From NCBI RefSeq assembly GCF_014651835.1, contig NZ_BMXQ01000001.1, positions 1,254,801 to 1,318,800 of the forward strand: a stretch of 64,000 nucleotides of DNA, written 5' to 3'. Source of the DNA: Pigmentiphaga litoralis (lineage in GTDB: Bacteria; Pseudomonadota; Gammaproteobacteria; Burkholderiales; Burkholderiaceae_B). This document shows, in pieces, positions 45,609-54,627 of the stretch. How positions within the stretch are numbered: the stretch's first letter is position 1; every line of letters begins with the position of its first letter. The notes beneath the pieces were generated by a model. That model saw only the letters and a program-made list of their open reading frames with translations, was not told the origin of the DNA and searched no databases. Position numbers and translations under genes: made by a program.

Positions 45609-46268
45609 TTACGCCAGGGTGTCAACGCAGACCTTGCGCAGCACCGCATCGGTAATGAACGCCTGCCAGTCGACCAGGGCTTGATCGGTCATCAGGTTTT
45701 CACCCAGGAAGGAACTGAGCGTGTAGCGATTGGAGTTGTAGAAGTAGCCCAGCGACGCGATCATCAGGTACAGATTACGCACGCTGATGTCATCACGAAA
45801 CAGCCCCTGGGCCTGCCCTGCTTCCAGCACCGGCTGCAGCATCGACAGGGTCGCATCCGACATGCTTTTGACGTTGACCGACTTTTTGACGTGGATGCCA
45901 CGGTGCAGGTTTTCGGATCCCAGCAAGGCCACGAATTCCGGATGGGTCAGGTAGTAGCGCCACGTGAAGTCGACGATGCGGCTGAGCGCGGCGACAGGGT
46001 CGGACGTATCCAGTTGCAGGCGGCGCTCGGCTTCGTTGAACTGCTCATACAGCGTTTCCAGCACTTCAACGAACAGCTTTTCCTTGCTGCCGAAGTAGTA
46101 ATAGATCATCCGGTCATGCGATTTGGCGAGCTTCGAGATACTGTCGACACGGCCACCGGCAAAGCCGCTTTTCGCAAAGACCTTGATGGCCGCTTTCAGT
46201 ATTTTCTGACGTGTCTGCTGGGCCTGCTGTGCGCGTATCCCCAGACCGCTCTGCGCGTTAGCCTTCAT
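45609..46268 (-). CDS. TetR-family regulator, NicS-like
   Basis: 219 residues from MKANAQSGLGIRAQQAQQTR; a GTG 30 bp upstream is an alternative start. The N-terminal TetR HTH is clear: TRQKILKAAIKVFAKSGFAG, then ISKLAKSHDRMIYYYFGSKE. The SHDRMIYYYFGSKE helix and the C-terminal domain (FTWRYYLTHPEFVALLGSEN) are of the TetR_C33/RutR-NicS kind. In P. putida the TetR protein NicS represses nicAB, so with nicA and the NicB-like gene nearby a similar role is likely. No operator was identified. Confidence 0.82.
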   Translation of the reverse strand: MKANAQSGLGIRAQQAQQTRQKILKAAIKVFAKSGFAGGRVDSISKLAKSHDRMIYYYFGSKEKLFVEVLETLYEQFNEAERRLQLDTSDPVAALSRIVDFTWRYYLTHPEFVALLGSENLHRGIHVKKSVNVKSMSDATLSMLQPVLEAGQAQGLFRDDISVRNLYLMIASLGYFYNSNRYTLSSFLGENLMTDQALVDWQAFITDAVLRKVCVDTLA

Positions 46269-46405
46269 GGTTTCCGATCTTGGCGACGGTTGGATCACGG
46301 TGCGGGACCGGACCCCTGGCCCTCCCGCTCTCCACTGCGATCGCTGATTCTAGGGGATTTGTGTCGCACCTTCCATCACGACGAAGGTCGATCCGCGACA
46401 TACCG

Positions 46406-47809
46406 TCAGCGTACTGCGTGTCGGGGCAGCCGACGCCTGCCCACGTCATGCAGCGACGCGCCCGCGGTCTCGGCCAGGAATATCAATGCAATGGCGCCAA
46501 CCACGCAGGCACCCATCATGTAATAAGCCGGGACCAGTTCGTCGCCGGTCATACGGATCAGGCCGCTATTGAGTGCTGGCGCCGTCCCGCCAAACAGCGA
46601 TGTCGCCACGTTGTACGCCAGCGCAAACCCGGCAAAACGCACTCGCGTCGGGAACATGGCCGGGAAGGTGGCCGAGATGGTTGCCAGTTGCGGCACATAC
46701 AGCACGCCCAACAACGCAAAGCCAATGATGGCGCCTGTCATGCCGGTCGCCATCAACTGATACAGCGGCACGACCAGCACGAACAGCCCTACCAGCGACG
46801 CCCACCATAAGGGCTTGCGTCCGACCCGATCCGATAGTGCGCCCGCAAAAGGCAGCAGCACCATCATGAACAACATGCCGACGATGGGCACCACCAACGC
46901 CTCGTTAGGAGACAGCCCGAGCCGGCGCTGCAGATAGGTCGGCATGTAGCTCAACAAGGTGTAATTCACAACATTCAGTGCAATGACGAGTCCGCTCATC
47001 ACCAGCAGTTCGCGCCAGTATCCGCCGATCAATTCGTTCAGTCCGCCCGTCGATGCCGGATGCGCGGCGGCCTCGGCACTGGCCTCGCGAAACACGGGAG
47101 TGTCCTCCATCTTCGATCGTAGATACAGGCCGATCAGGCCCATGGGCGCCGCGACCAGAAATGGAATGCGCCAGCCCCACGCATGCATGGCGTCGTCCCC
47201 CAGGGCCAGCGAAAAGCCCAGCATGAGCAAGGCACCTGCCGAAAAGCCCGCAAGCGTGCCGAACTCCAGGAAGCTGCCGCACCAGCCGCGCCTGCTGTCG
47301 GGAGCGTATTCGGCCATGAACGTTGCCGCGCCGCCGTATTCGCCGCCAGTCGAAAACCCCTGGATCATGCGCAGCACGACCAGTAATGTGGGCGCCCAGA
47401 AGCCGATGCTGTCGTAGGAAGGGATCAGCCCGACGCAGAGCGTGGCGCCCGACATCATCAGGATGGTCAGGGCAAGGACCGACTTGCGCCCCAGCGTGTC
47501 GCCCAGGGGACCCCAGAACAGTCCGCCCAATGGCCGGACCAGAAAGGAAATTGCGAAGGTCGCCAACGCAAACAAGGTGGCTTCGTCGGTCGACCCCGGA
47601 AACAATGCCGCGGACAGGTAGGTCACCCCGTACGCGTAGATGCCGTAATCGAACCACTCGGTGGCGTTGCCCATTGCCGAGGCGCCGATCGCACGCCTCA
47701 ACGTCGAGGCGCTGACGGCGGCGGTGCCTTCAGTCGATCCTGGGCCTGACGGCGCAGACGTAGACAACGGGTTGCGGGACGAGTCGGTGCGATTGGCGAT
47801 CCATGGCAC
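46406..47809 (-). CDS. MFS transporter, metabolite:H+ symporter (ProP/KgtP-like)
   Basis: 467-residue inner-membrane transporter with 12 predicted helices. The metabolite-H+ symporter signatures are clear: MGNATEWFDYGIYAYGVTYL at the start of helix 1, GDTLGRKSVLALTILMM in loop 2-3, and GFSTGGEYGGAATFMAEYAP. It starts at a GTG with GGAG 10 bp upstream. The approximately 35-residue polar N-terminal extension before helix 1 makes the exact start uncertain. Next to the nic regulators, it could import a carboxylated aromatic such as nicotinate, or a betaine or dicarboxylate. Confidence 0.88.
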   Translation of the reverse strand: MPWIANRTDSSRNPLSTSAPSGPGSTEGTAAVSASTLRRAIGASAMGNATEWFDYGIYAYGVTYLSAALFPGSTDEATLFALATFAISFLVRPLGGLFWGPLGDTLGRKSVLALTILMMSGATLCVGLIPSYDSIGFWAPTLLVVLRMIQGFSTGGEYGGAATFMAEYAPDSRRGWCGSFLEFGTLAGFSAGALLMLGFSLALGDDAMHAWGWRIPFLVAAPMGLIGLYLRSKMEDTPVFREASAEAAAHPASTGGLNELIGGYWRELLVMSGLVIALNVVNYTLLSYMPTYLQRRLGLSPNEALVVPIVGMLFMMVLLPFAGALSDRVGRKPLWWASLVGLFVLVVPLYQLMATGMTGAIIGFALLGVLYVPQLATISATFPAMFPTRVRFAGFALAYNVATSLFGGTAPALNSGLIRMTGDELVPAYYMMGACVVGAIALIFLAETAGASLHDVGRRRLPRHAVR

Positions 47810-47913
47810 TGGCGGGGTTCTCCTTGCAAATTCGTTGGGACAGCCGAAATTGTAGGGGACCCCTCCGTATCAACCAAACCGGGCGGTCTTGACGCCATGG
47901 CCGACCACCTGGC

Positions 47914-49098
47914 TCACTTGCGAAACTGGAAGTCCTCGAATCGATGCAAGGCCTCATCGATCTGTGCTTGATGCCTTGCCGCACTGCCCCCGCCGACCCA
48001 GGTCCAATGCTGGATCTGCAGACGCTGCCGAGTCCGGTCGGCCTTGATATCGATGGCCGCCACCACCTGGTCGCCCGCCAGCACCGGCAAGGCGAAATAG
48101 CCGAACACGCGCCTGTCCCTGGGCACGTAGGCTTCGAACCGATGCAGATAGCTGAACAGGCGATGCAGCCGCTTGCGCTGGATGATCAAGGGATCGAACG
48201 GCGACAGCACGTGTGTCGTGCCGGGATCGATGTCCGGCAGCGGCGCAAGGTCCGCAGGGCTTACCCAATGGGGCGCCCCACCCTCGCCCTCCAGCGCCAC
48301 GGGCAACAGCTCGCCACGACGCACCCGTGTTTCGATCAGGGCGCGCACGGCAGGTTTGCGCGGCGCATCGAGATGGCACACCGAGTCCAGGCTGACCAGA
48401 CCTTGCGCGCGCAAGGCCCGGTCCAGCACGTACGCCGTGCACTGCGCAGGTGTCGCCACCTTCGGCGTCTGCGTCCACCCGAAGTGCCGCGCGGTCAGCT
48501 CGTAGCGTTTGAGCATGCCCGTGCGTTCGCTGATGGTCAGCGCGCCGTCGTAGAAGGCCGCCTGCAAGGCTCGGCGGGACGGCTTGCGGCTACCCCACAG
48601 GTGGTCTTTTTCCTGCTCGATGTCATCGTCAATGTCGCGTAGCGACAGCGCGCCGTCGTCCCGGACCCGGCGGATGATCTTGCGCACGTCCTCGGGCGGC
48701 ACGTTGCGATAGCCGCTGCGGGGCGAGGCGCGATGCTGCTTCATTTCCGCCAGGAAGAACGGCATGTCACGCGTCGGCACGTACGACAAGGCGTGCGTCC
48801 AGTACTCGAACACGGTCTTGTCGGTGGTCTGCGCGCAATGCAGGTCGGCCCGCCGGTAGTCCGGGATCCGTGACCAGAGGATGTGGTGATGACAGCGCTC
48901 GATGACCTGAATGGTGTCGATCTGCACATAGCCCAGGTGCTCGACGGCGCGTCGAACGGCATTGGCGCCGTCGTCGCCGTCTTCATCGCCCCCGAGCTCA
49001 CCGCGCTGGCTGAACGGCGCGCGGACATCGAGCCGCTGCGCACGCAGCCAGATGCGGCGGGCGTGGGTCAGGGAAAGCGGAACGGGAGATGACGGCAT
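47914..49098 (-). CDS. YcaQ-family winged-helix DNA glycosylase
   Basis: 394-residue member of the HTH_42/YcaQ family, whose E. coli member YcaQ unhooks DNA interstrand cross-links. The family QxD catalytic motif is visible as QIDTIQVIERCHHHILWSR (E. coli QYD-type). Three winged-helix units follow (HALSYVPTRDMPFFLAEMK; SERTGMLKRYELTARHFGW) and then the C-terminal LSPFDPLIIQRKRLHRLFSY and AAIDIKADR blocks. It stands alone between an MFS and an EAL gene. No mobile-element signature. Confidence 0.85.
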   Translation of the reverse strand: MPSSPVPLSLTHARRIWLRAQRLDVRAPFSQRGELGGDEDGDDGANAVRRAVEHLGYVQIDTIQVIERCHHHILWSRIPDYRRADLHCAQTTDKTVFEYWTHALSYVPTRDMPFFLAEMKQHRASPRSGYRNVPPEDVRKIIRRVRDDGALSLRDIDDDIEQEKDHLWGSRKPSRRALQAAFYDGALTISERTGMLKRYELTARHFGWTQTPKVATPAQCTAYVLDRALRAQGLVSLDSVCHLDAPRKPAVRALIETRVRRGELLPVALEGEGGAPHWVSPADLAPLPDIDPGTTHVLSPFDPLIIQRKRLHRLFSYLHRFEAYVPRDRRVFGYFALPVLAGDQVVAAIDIKADRTRQRLQIQHWTWVGGGSAARHQAQIDEALHRFEDFQFRK

Positions 49099-49221
49099 GG
49101 CGGGTACATTTGGGTCGGGACAGTAGCCGGCCGCATTCTACGCCTCTGGCCAAACGCCCTGCCGCCCGGTCAAGGCGTTGCTAGCCAAGGGCGTCGCCAG
49201 GTCACGAAGCGCAGCAGCGCA

Positions 49222-50475
49222 TCACCAAAGTCGCCGCCCGATCAGCCTGGGAATTGCATCGCCAGGCAGCGCCGCACTGATGAGATGTCCTTGCACCTCA
49301 TGGCAACCCGCGAGCGCGGCTTGCGCGAGATCGGCGGTGGACGCAACCCCTTCGGCCGTCACCGTCATCCCCAACTCCGAGCCCAGGCGGGTACATGCTT
49401 CAAGCACGGCGCGCGATGCGGCGCAGGCGTTGGCGCGGCACACGAAGCTGCGGTCCACCTTCAGTTCGGTGAACGGGCCATTGACCAGCAGGTCGAGCGA
49501 GTTATGGCCCGTTCCCACATCGTCGATGGCCAGGCCGAAGCCGGCCAGCCGCAAGCCCGCCGCTGCGCGATAGAACGCATGCCTGTCGACAATCGGCGCC
49601 GTCTCGGTGATCTCCAACGTGATCGCCTCGGGTTGGCTGCCCGAGCGCCGGACCACATCGATGATGCGCTCCACGGCGCCAGGCCCTTCGACAACCGGTG
49701 CCGGCACGTTGACCGACACCGCCGTGCACGATCCGTTACGCGCCCACGCCGCCTGCTCCGTTGCGGCCTGTGCAAGCATGCGATGGGTCAGGTCGGTCAT
49801 GACGCCCTGCGCCGCCACGTCCGCCATGAATGCGTCCGGCGTCAGCAGCCCTTGGTCGGGGTGATGCAGGCGGGCCAACGCCTCCACCCCGGTCAGGCGA
49901 TTCGTCTGCAAGGACATTTTTGGCTGGTAGGCAATGCGCAGGCAATCCAAGGACAACAAGGAGGCCATGTCCAGCGGGCCGCACGCCGTGCGGCGCAGCG
50001 GGGCGGACACGGACGGCGGGGTGCGCGCCGGTGGCGCGCGGCGCGCGGCCACGTCGTCCAGTGACGCGCGCAGCACCTCGACCAGCAGGCCTTCACGCAG
50101 GGGATGCGGCACGCAGTCATGGATGCGCAGGTTGCGCGTCAGCGCGAACTGTCGGGCGGCCCGCAACAACGCGGCGTCGGCATCCCCAGCCACCAGGATG
50201 CGCATATCGGCGCACATCCCCGCCGCCAGGTCCAGCAGCTGGATGCCATTGAGCTGGGGCATGACCAGGTCGACGATCAGCAGATCGAAAGCCTGCGTGC
50301 GCATCAGAGACAGCGCGCGCAGGCCATTGGCCGCGTCTTCGATGTGGCTGACACCCGCCTGGTGCAATTCGAACTTGATCCGCTCGCGATGCACCGTCTG
50401 GCCTTGCACGACCAGGACGCGAAGGCTGGCGAGTTCCTCGGTTTCGAGTTGGGTGTCGACGTCGAATTGCCACAT
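49222..50475 (-). CDS. REC-EAL protein, probable c-di-GMP phosphodiesterase
   Basis: 417 residues from MWQFDVDTQLETEELASLRV. Receiver-like domain (about 18-140) with phosphoacceptor D69 (LLIVDLVMPQ), but the acidic pair that binds Mg is replaced by Q24-G25-Q26 (LRVLVVQGQ), so phosphorylation may not work normally. EAL domain (about 175-410) with catalytic elements E198-A-L, N in AVSVNVP, LEITETAP, AIDDVGTGHNSL, LKVDRSFV and TAEGV. DDFG has become DDVG and the QGY end reads QGHLIS. Enzymatic activity is likely because the metal residues remain. No GGDEF partner is adjacent. Confidence 0.85.
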   Translation of the reverse strand: MWQFDVDTQLETEELASLRVLVVQGQTVHRERIKFELHQAGVSHIEDAANGLRALSLMRTQAFDLLIVDLVMPQLNGIQLLDLAAGMCADMRILVAGDADAALLRAARQFALTRNLRIHDCVPHPLREGLLVEVLRASLDDVAARRAPPARTPPSVSAPLRRTACGPLDMASLLSLDCLRIAYQPKMSLQTNRLTGVEALARLHHPDQGLLTPDAFMADVAAQGVMTDLTHRMLAQAATEQAAWARNGSCTAVSVNVPAPVVEGPGAVERIIDVVRRSGSQPEAITLEITETAPIVDRHAFYRAAAGLRLAGFGLAIDDVGTGHNSLDLLVNGPFTELKVDRSFVCRANACAASRAVLEACTRLGSELGMTVTAEGVASTADLAQAALAGCHEVQGHLISAALPGDAIPRLIGRRLW

Positions 50476-50674
50476 GGCATGCCCTCGTTGGTTCAGTGAA
50501 TCCTGGTTCGTTGTGGGACGCACTGTCGCGCAGGTTCAAGGGCGCGTCTATCGTAAAACGTCCAGACCGGGGCGCCGACCCTTGGCGCGCTACGATGGAG
50601 GGCTGGCGGGCACCTTGCTTGCTCCTGCCCGCATGGCCTGAATTCGCGCCGCGAAAGCCCTTCTACAAGTACCA

Positions 50675-52525
50675 ATGATCCGCAAACGACGCATTTCCCC
50701 CTCCCCTCCGGGCAACGCCCGCTATGCCGGCAGCCGGGTATTCAAGGACGTTCTGGGTTTTACCCTGCTGCACTGGCGGCGGCAGCCCTGGCGTATCGCC
50801 CTGATTGCCGGGCTGGTCCTGCTCTCGGCCCTGGCCGACGTGATGACGCCGCTGTATGCCGGACGACTGGTCGATGCCGTTGCGTCCGGCGCCGCCAGTG
50901 ACGATACCGCCTGGACCGCCGCCATTACCGCGTTCTGGTTTCTTGCCGCCCTCGGCCTGGGCGGGACCCTGTTCCGACAAGTGGTGTTTTTCAACATCAT
51001 CAAGCTCACGCTGAAGATGATGAGCGACATCGCCGCCAACAGCTTCCATCGCATCCAGCGTTTTTCGACCAACTGGCATGCCAACAGCTTTGCCGGATCC
51101 ACCGTGCGCAAGATCACGCGGGGCATGTGGGCGCTCGACCTGCTCAACGACACGCTGCTGGTCGCCCTCTTCCCGTCGATCATCATGTTGATCGGCGCAA
51201 CCATCATGCTGGGCCTGCACTGGCCGCTGATGGGCCTGGTGGTGGGCATCGGATCCATCTGCTTCGTCGGCATCATCGTCGGCATGTCGCTGGGCTTCGT
51301 GGCGCCAGCCGCCCGCCTGGCCAACGCCTGGGACACCCGCATGGGCGGCGCGTTGGCCGACGCCATCAGCTGCAATCCGGTGGTCAAGGCGTTTGGCGCG
51401 GAAAGCCGTGAAGAAGCGCGGCTGGCGCGTGTCGTGGCCAAGTGGCGGCTGCGGACCCGGCGCACCTGGATCCGCGGCACCCTCAATGGCGGCCTGCAGG
51501 GCGCTCTGCTCGTGCTCATGCAAGCTGCCATGCTGGGGACCGCCCTGCTCATGTGGTCGCGCAACCAGGCCAGCGTTGGCGACATCACGTTTGCGCTGAC
51601 GATGTTCTTTGTGCTGAAAGGCTATCTGCGGGATGTCGGCATGCACATTCGCAATCTGCAGCGCTCGGTCAATGACATGGAAGAACTGGTGTCGCTGGAA
51701 AGCCAGCCGCTGGGCGTGGAAGACCGGCCAGGCGCAGGCAACATCGCCATCCGTGCAGGCGAGATCCGCTTCAACGACGTGACCTTCCGCTACGGTCCGC
51801 ATGCCACGCCGCTGTACGAGCACTTTTCCATGCGTATTGCACCCGGCGAACGCATCGGCCTGGTCGGCCATTCTGGATCGGGCAAGACGACATTCATCAA
51901 GCTGATCCAGCGCCTGTACGACATCGACGCGGGCAGCATCACGATCGACGGCCAGGACATTGCCGGGGTCAAGCAGATGTCCTTGCGCAGCCAGATTGCC
52001 ATCGTGCAACAAGAGCCTGTGCTGTTCCACCGGTCCTTGTCCGAAAACATTGCTTACGCGCGCCCCGGCGCGACCCAGGCGCAGATCGAAGCCGCGGCGC
52101 GCCAGGCCAGCGCGCACGACTTCATTTCGGCGCTGCCCAAGGGCTATGACACTTTGGTGGGCGAACGGGGAGTCAAGCTGTCCGGCGGCGAGCGTCAGCG
52201 GGTGGCGATCGCACGCGCCTTCCTGGCCGATGCGCCCATCCTGATTTTTGACGAGGCGACGTCCAGTCTGGATAGCGAAAGCGAGGTATTGATCCAGGAG
52301 GCCATGGAACGGCTGATGGTGGGACGCACGACGCTGGTCGTTGCGCATCGCCTGTCGACCGTGCGCGCGCTGGACCGGTTGCTGGTACTGGACCATGGCA
52401 AGGTCATCGAGGAAGGCAGTCACGATCAGCTGGTCCGCCGCCAAGGCGGGCTGTATCGTCGACTGTTCGAGCGCCAGGCGCTGGAGCTGACCAAAGGCTT
52501 TGCCGACGAGGTCGTGGCGCTTTGA
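50675..52525 (+). CDS. ABC exporter, fused permease-ATPase
   Basis: 616-residue half-transporter that should work as a homodimer. Type-1 exporter membrane domain (about 45-340; six helices, LADVMTPLYAGRLVDAV) followed by an ATPase domain: Walker A G398HSGSGKT405, Q-loop QIAIVQQEPVLF, signature LSGGERQRV, Walker B ILIFDEATSSLD, H-loop VVAHRLSTV. It resembles lipid A/multidrug exporters. Substrate unknown. It starts 150 bp after the divergent EAL gene and ends at a likely bidirectional terminator. Confidence 0.92.
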   Translation: MIRKRRISPSPPGNARYAGSRVFKDVLGFTLLHWRRQPWRIALIAGLVLLSALADVMTPLYAGRLVDAVASGAASDDTAWTAAITAFWFLAALGLGGTLFRQVVFFNIIKLTLKMMSDIAANSFHRIQRFSTNWHANSFAGSTVRKITRGMWALDLLNDTLLVALFPSIIMLIGATIMLGLHWPLMGLVVGIGSICFVGIIVGMSLGFVAPAARLANAWDTRMGGALADAISCNPVVKAFGAESREEARLARVVAKWRLRTRRTWIRGTLNGGLQGALLVLMQAAMLGTALLMWSRNQASVGDITFALTMFFVLKGYLRDVGMHIRNLQRSVNDMEELVSLESQPLGVEDRPGAGNIAIRAGEIRFNDVTFRYGPHATPLYEHFSMRIAPGERIGLVGHSGSGKTTFIKLIQRLYDIDAGSITIDGQDIAGVKQMSLRSQIAIVQQEPVLFHRSLSENIAYARPGATQAQIEAAARQASAHDFISALPKGYDTLVGERGVKLSGGERQRVAIARAFLADAPILIFDEATSSLDSESEVLIQEAMERLMVGRTTLVVAHRLSTVRALDRLLVLDHGKVIEEGSHDQLVRRQGGLYRRLFERQALELTKGFADEVVAL

Positions 52526-52556
52526 CCTTGAGCCGGTAAAAACTACCTAGGACGGC

Positions 52557-52593
52557 ACGGGCGATAGGGCCTCCAGGAAGTCCCATCGCCCGT
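52557..52593. terminator. Bidirectional terminator-like hairpin
   Basis: Arms ACGGGCGAT (52557-52565) and ATCGCCCGT (52585-52593), with GGG/CCC extending the stem inward. It sits between the convergent ABC exporter and DUF3606 genes. There is no long T run, so strength is uncertain. Confidence 0.6.
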
Positions 52594-52606
52594 CGCCGCC
52601 ACGCTT

Positions 52607-52789
52607 CTACTTCCGCTGCTTCAGGTGCTTTTCGACATCTGCCGCCATCACGCCTACGGCCTTGACGGCTGCCCGAAGTTCGTCTGGCGTCACGCCAAAC
52701 TTTTTCGACCAATCGTGCAGTTCGTAATCCTCGTTGACGTTGATACGCAAACGGTCAGCTTGCCCTACAGCGCTTTTATCATCGGACAT
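52607..52789 (-). CDS. DUF3606 small protein
   Basis: 60-residue soluble protein (MSDDKSAVGQADRLRINVNE) with a perfect AAGGAGG ribosome site. The rest, HDWSKKFGVTPDELRAAVKA and the terminal VGVMAADVEKHLKQ, is the DUF3606 domain, found in many proteobacteria as a stand-alone small protein of unknown function. A longer upstream frame is open but runs through a decayed gene and lacks a ribosome site. Confidence 0.82.
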   Translation of the reverse strand: MSDDKSAVGQADRLRINVNEDYELHDWSKKFGVTPDELRAAVKAVGVMAADVEKHLKQRK

Positions 52790-52803
52790 GGTGCCTCCTT
52801 GGG

Positions 52804-53100
52804 TTAAGTACGACGACTGAGCAGCAACTCCTGTGCCTTGGTTATCACCGCGTTCGCCGGGTCCGCCAGACTCGCCATGACGATCGTTGCGCGGACCTTG
52901 CCCACCCCGGTGATCGGCAGGAACCCCAGGGAGTCCCCCCGGCTGCGGGTCATGGTCCAGGGAACGATCGCCGCGCCAACGCCAGCAGCAGCGGTTCATC
53001 GAACACGTCGATGTCGGCGTCCATGGCCATCGGGCGCATCGGTGCGACGTCGATGTCTCGGAGTGGTCGGCACGCAGGCCATGTGCAGGTCATACGCGAA
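52804..53100 (-). pseudogene. Decayed LysR-family regulator, C-terminal fragment
   Basis: Reading the minus strand gives MRPMAMDADIDVFDEPLLLA, then after a frameshift GVGAAIVPWTMTRSRGDSL, GFLPITGVGKVRATIVMASL and the stop at 52804-52806. This has the look of the end of a LysR effector domain (GxGxAIxPW, ADPANA, end helix). Further upstream another shifted frame reads RFAYDLHMACVPT. At least two frameshifts and no HTH remain before the MFS stop at 53148. The fragment is too short to name the original regulator. Confidence 0.6.
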
Positions 53101-53147
53101 GCGTCGTCGACACCGTGCTCCGGCAACGCCCATCCAGTGCACGGCCA

Positions 53148-54428
53148 TCAGTTGACGCGCCGGAATATCGGTCGCAAGAGATACGCCCCCGCCATGCCGA
53201 TCGCCGCCGCCACGGCCGGCACCACGGCGGCCGCGGACCATCCGTAACGGTCGACGACAACGCCCACGGCCAGCGGCCCGAGCACCTGCCCGACATAGCT
53301 GCCCTGCATCGCCATTCCGATCGCCACCGGCACCAGTGCCGGCGTGGGGGACAGCATCGGCGCGCTGGCCACCACCGTCGACGGCAGCATGCCACCGACG
53401 CATGAAAACACCACGCATAACACCAGCACCGCCGCATGCGACAGGTCGGCCGCGAAAATGGCGACGGCGCACACACCCATCACCGCGCTGCTGAACAGGA
53501 TCAACGCCCACCGCGCGATCACGCCACGTGACAACAGTTGCCCGGCGACCAGCGTGCCGATCGCATTGGTGGCCGCTGCGAAGGCGGTAAAGGCGCCGGC
53601 CGCCGTCACCGTCAGCCCGAGCCGGTCGATCAACAGCACCGGCAGGAAACTGAACAAGGCAAAGTACTGCAACGTGTAGGTCGCAAAGCAGGTCGCCAGC
53701 AAGGCCGATCCGGCGTTCCTGACGGTGCGTACCGCGCCGGCCAGCACGTCGCGCAGCGGCACCTTGACACCGGCGGAGGCTCCCCCGGCCGCCCCACCCG
53801 GCACGACCATCAGCACGAACAAGGCGGCCAGCGCCGCCAGCCCGGCCGTTGCCCACCACACCCCACGCCAGCCTTCCACGAAGCCGCCTACCGCCAGGAC
53901 CATCGCCATGCCTGTGGGCATGTACGACGACCACATGCTGAAGGCCAGATCGCGGTCCTTGGCCGCGATGACGTTGCGCAGCATCGATGGCCCCGCGATC
54001 GTGATCAAGACGAATCCCAGTCCCTCCAGCGTGCGCATGGCCAGCAGCAGCGGAAACCCGTGGGATGCGGCCGCGGTCGCGCTGCCCACGGTAATGGCCG
54101 TCAACCCAGCGACCAGCAAGCGCCGCGCGCCGAACCGGCCGACCATCGACCCGACCGGGATGCCGCAGGCCACACCCAGCAAGGAGAAGATCGCCATGAT
54201 CCAGCCGGCGTCGGTCAGGTCCAGCCCCAGGTCCGCCCGCAAGGCGGGAATCGTGATGACCACCTTGCCGACCTGGAACGCCGCGACGATTCCGCTGGCG
54301 ACGATCGCCGACACGGCAAGCCAGTGGGTGCGCAGCGGCGGGATCGGGGGGATGGCGGGTGGGTTGGCGGGCGTATTGCCGGGTGCTGCGCCCTGTGCGC
54401 GGCGGGGGTCAGAGGCGGCCAAGGTCAT
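53148..54428 (-). CDS. MFS transporter (CynX/NimT-like)
   Basis: 426 residues, 12 helices after a proline-rich N-terminal segment (NPPAIPPIPPL). Motifs: AFQVGKVVITIPALRADLGL, WIMAIFSLLGVACGIPVGSM, GARRLLVAGLTAITVGSATA. It resembles the CynX/NimT cyanate or nitroimidazole transport group of the major facilitator superfamily. The adjacent LysR fragment may once have regulated it. Substrate unknown. Confidence 0.82.
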   Translation of the reverse strand: MTLAASDPRRAQGAAPGNTPANPPAIPPIPPLRTHWLAVSAIVASGIVAAFQVGKVVITIPALRADLGLDLTDAGWIMAIFSLLGVACGIPVGSMVGRFGARRLLVAGLTAITVGSATAAASHGFPLLLAMRTLEGLGFVLITIAGPSMLRNVIAAKDRDLAFSMWSSYMPTGMAMVLAVGGFVEGWRGVWWATAGLAALAALFVLMVVPGGAAGGASAGVKVPLRDVLAGAVRTVRNAGSALLATCFATYTLQYFALFSFLPVLLIDRLGLTVTAAGAFTAFAAATNAIGTLVAGQLLSRGVIARWALILFSSAVMGVCAVAIFAADLSHAAVLVLCVVFSCVGGMLPSTVVASAPMLSPTPALVPVAIGMAMQGSYVGQVLGPLAVGVVVDRYGWSAAAVVPAVAAAIGMAGAYLLRPIFRRVN

Positions 54429-54627
54429 GGCTCCGCGGGTGCATCGGTGTCTCGCTTATCGACGGGCGCTCTCGATGGTGGAGCGCTTCGACGCACACTA
54501 TAGCGCCGGTGGGCGCGGCGGCCGCCCAACGACAAAGCGCTTCCTGGTGCACGGGGGCATCAGGAAGCACTTGGGGTCTTGCAGCGAACAGTTCGCCGTC
54601 AGCCGGGCAGGCCCGGCTTTGTCATGA

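Noticed and set aside
45467-45655. Small plus-strand gene
   Set aside because: It overlaps the end of the TetR gene, has no ribosome site and no recognisable family; kept only as a possible remnant inside the spacer entry.
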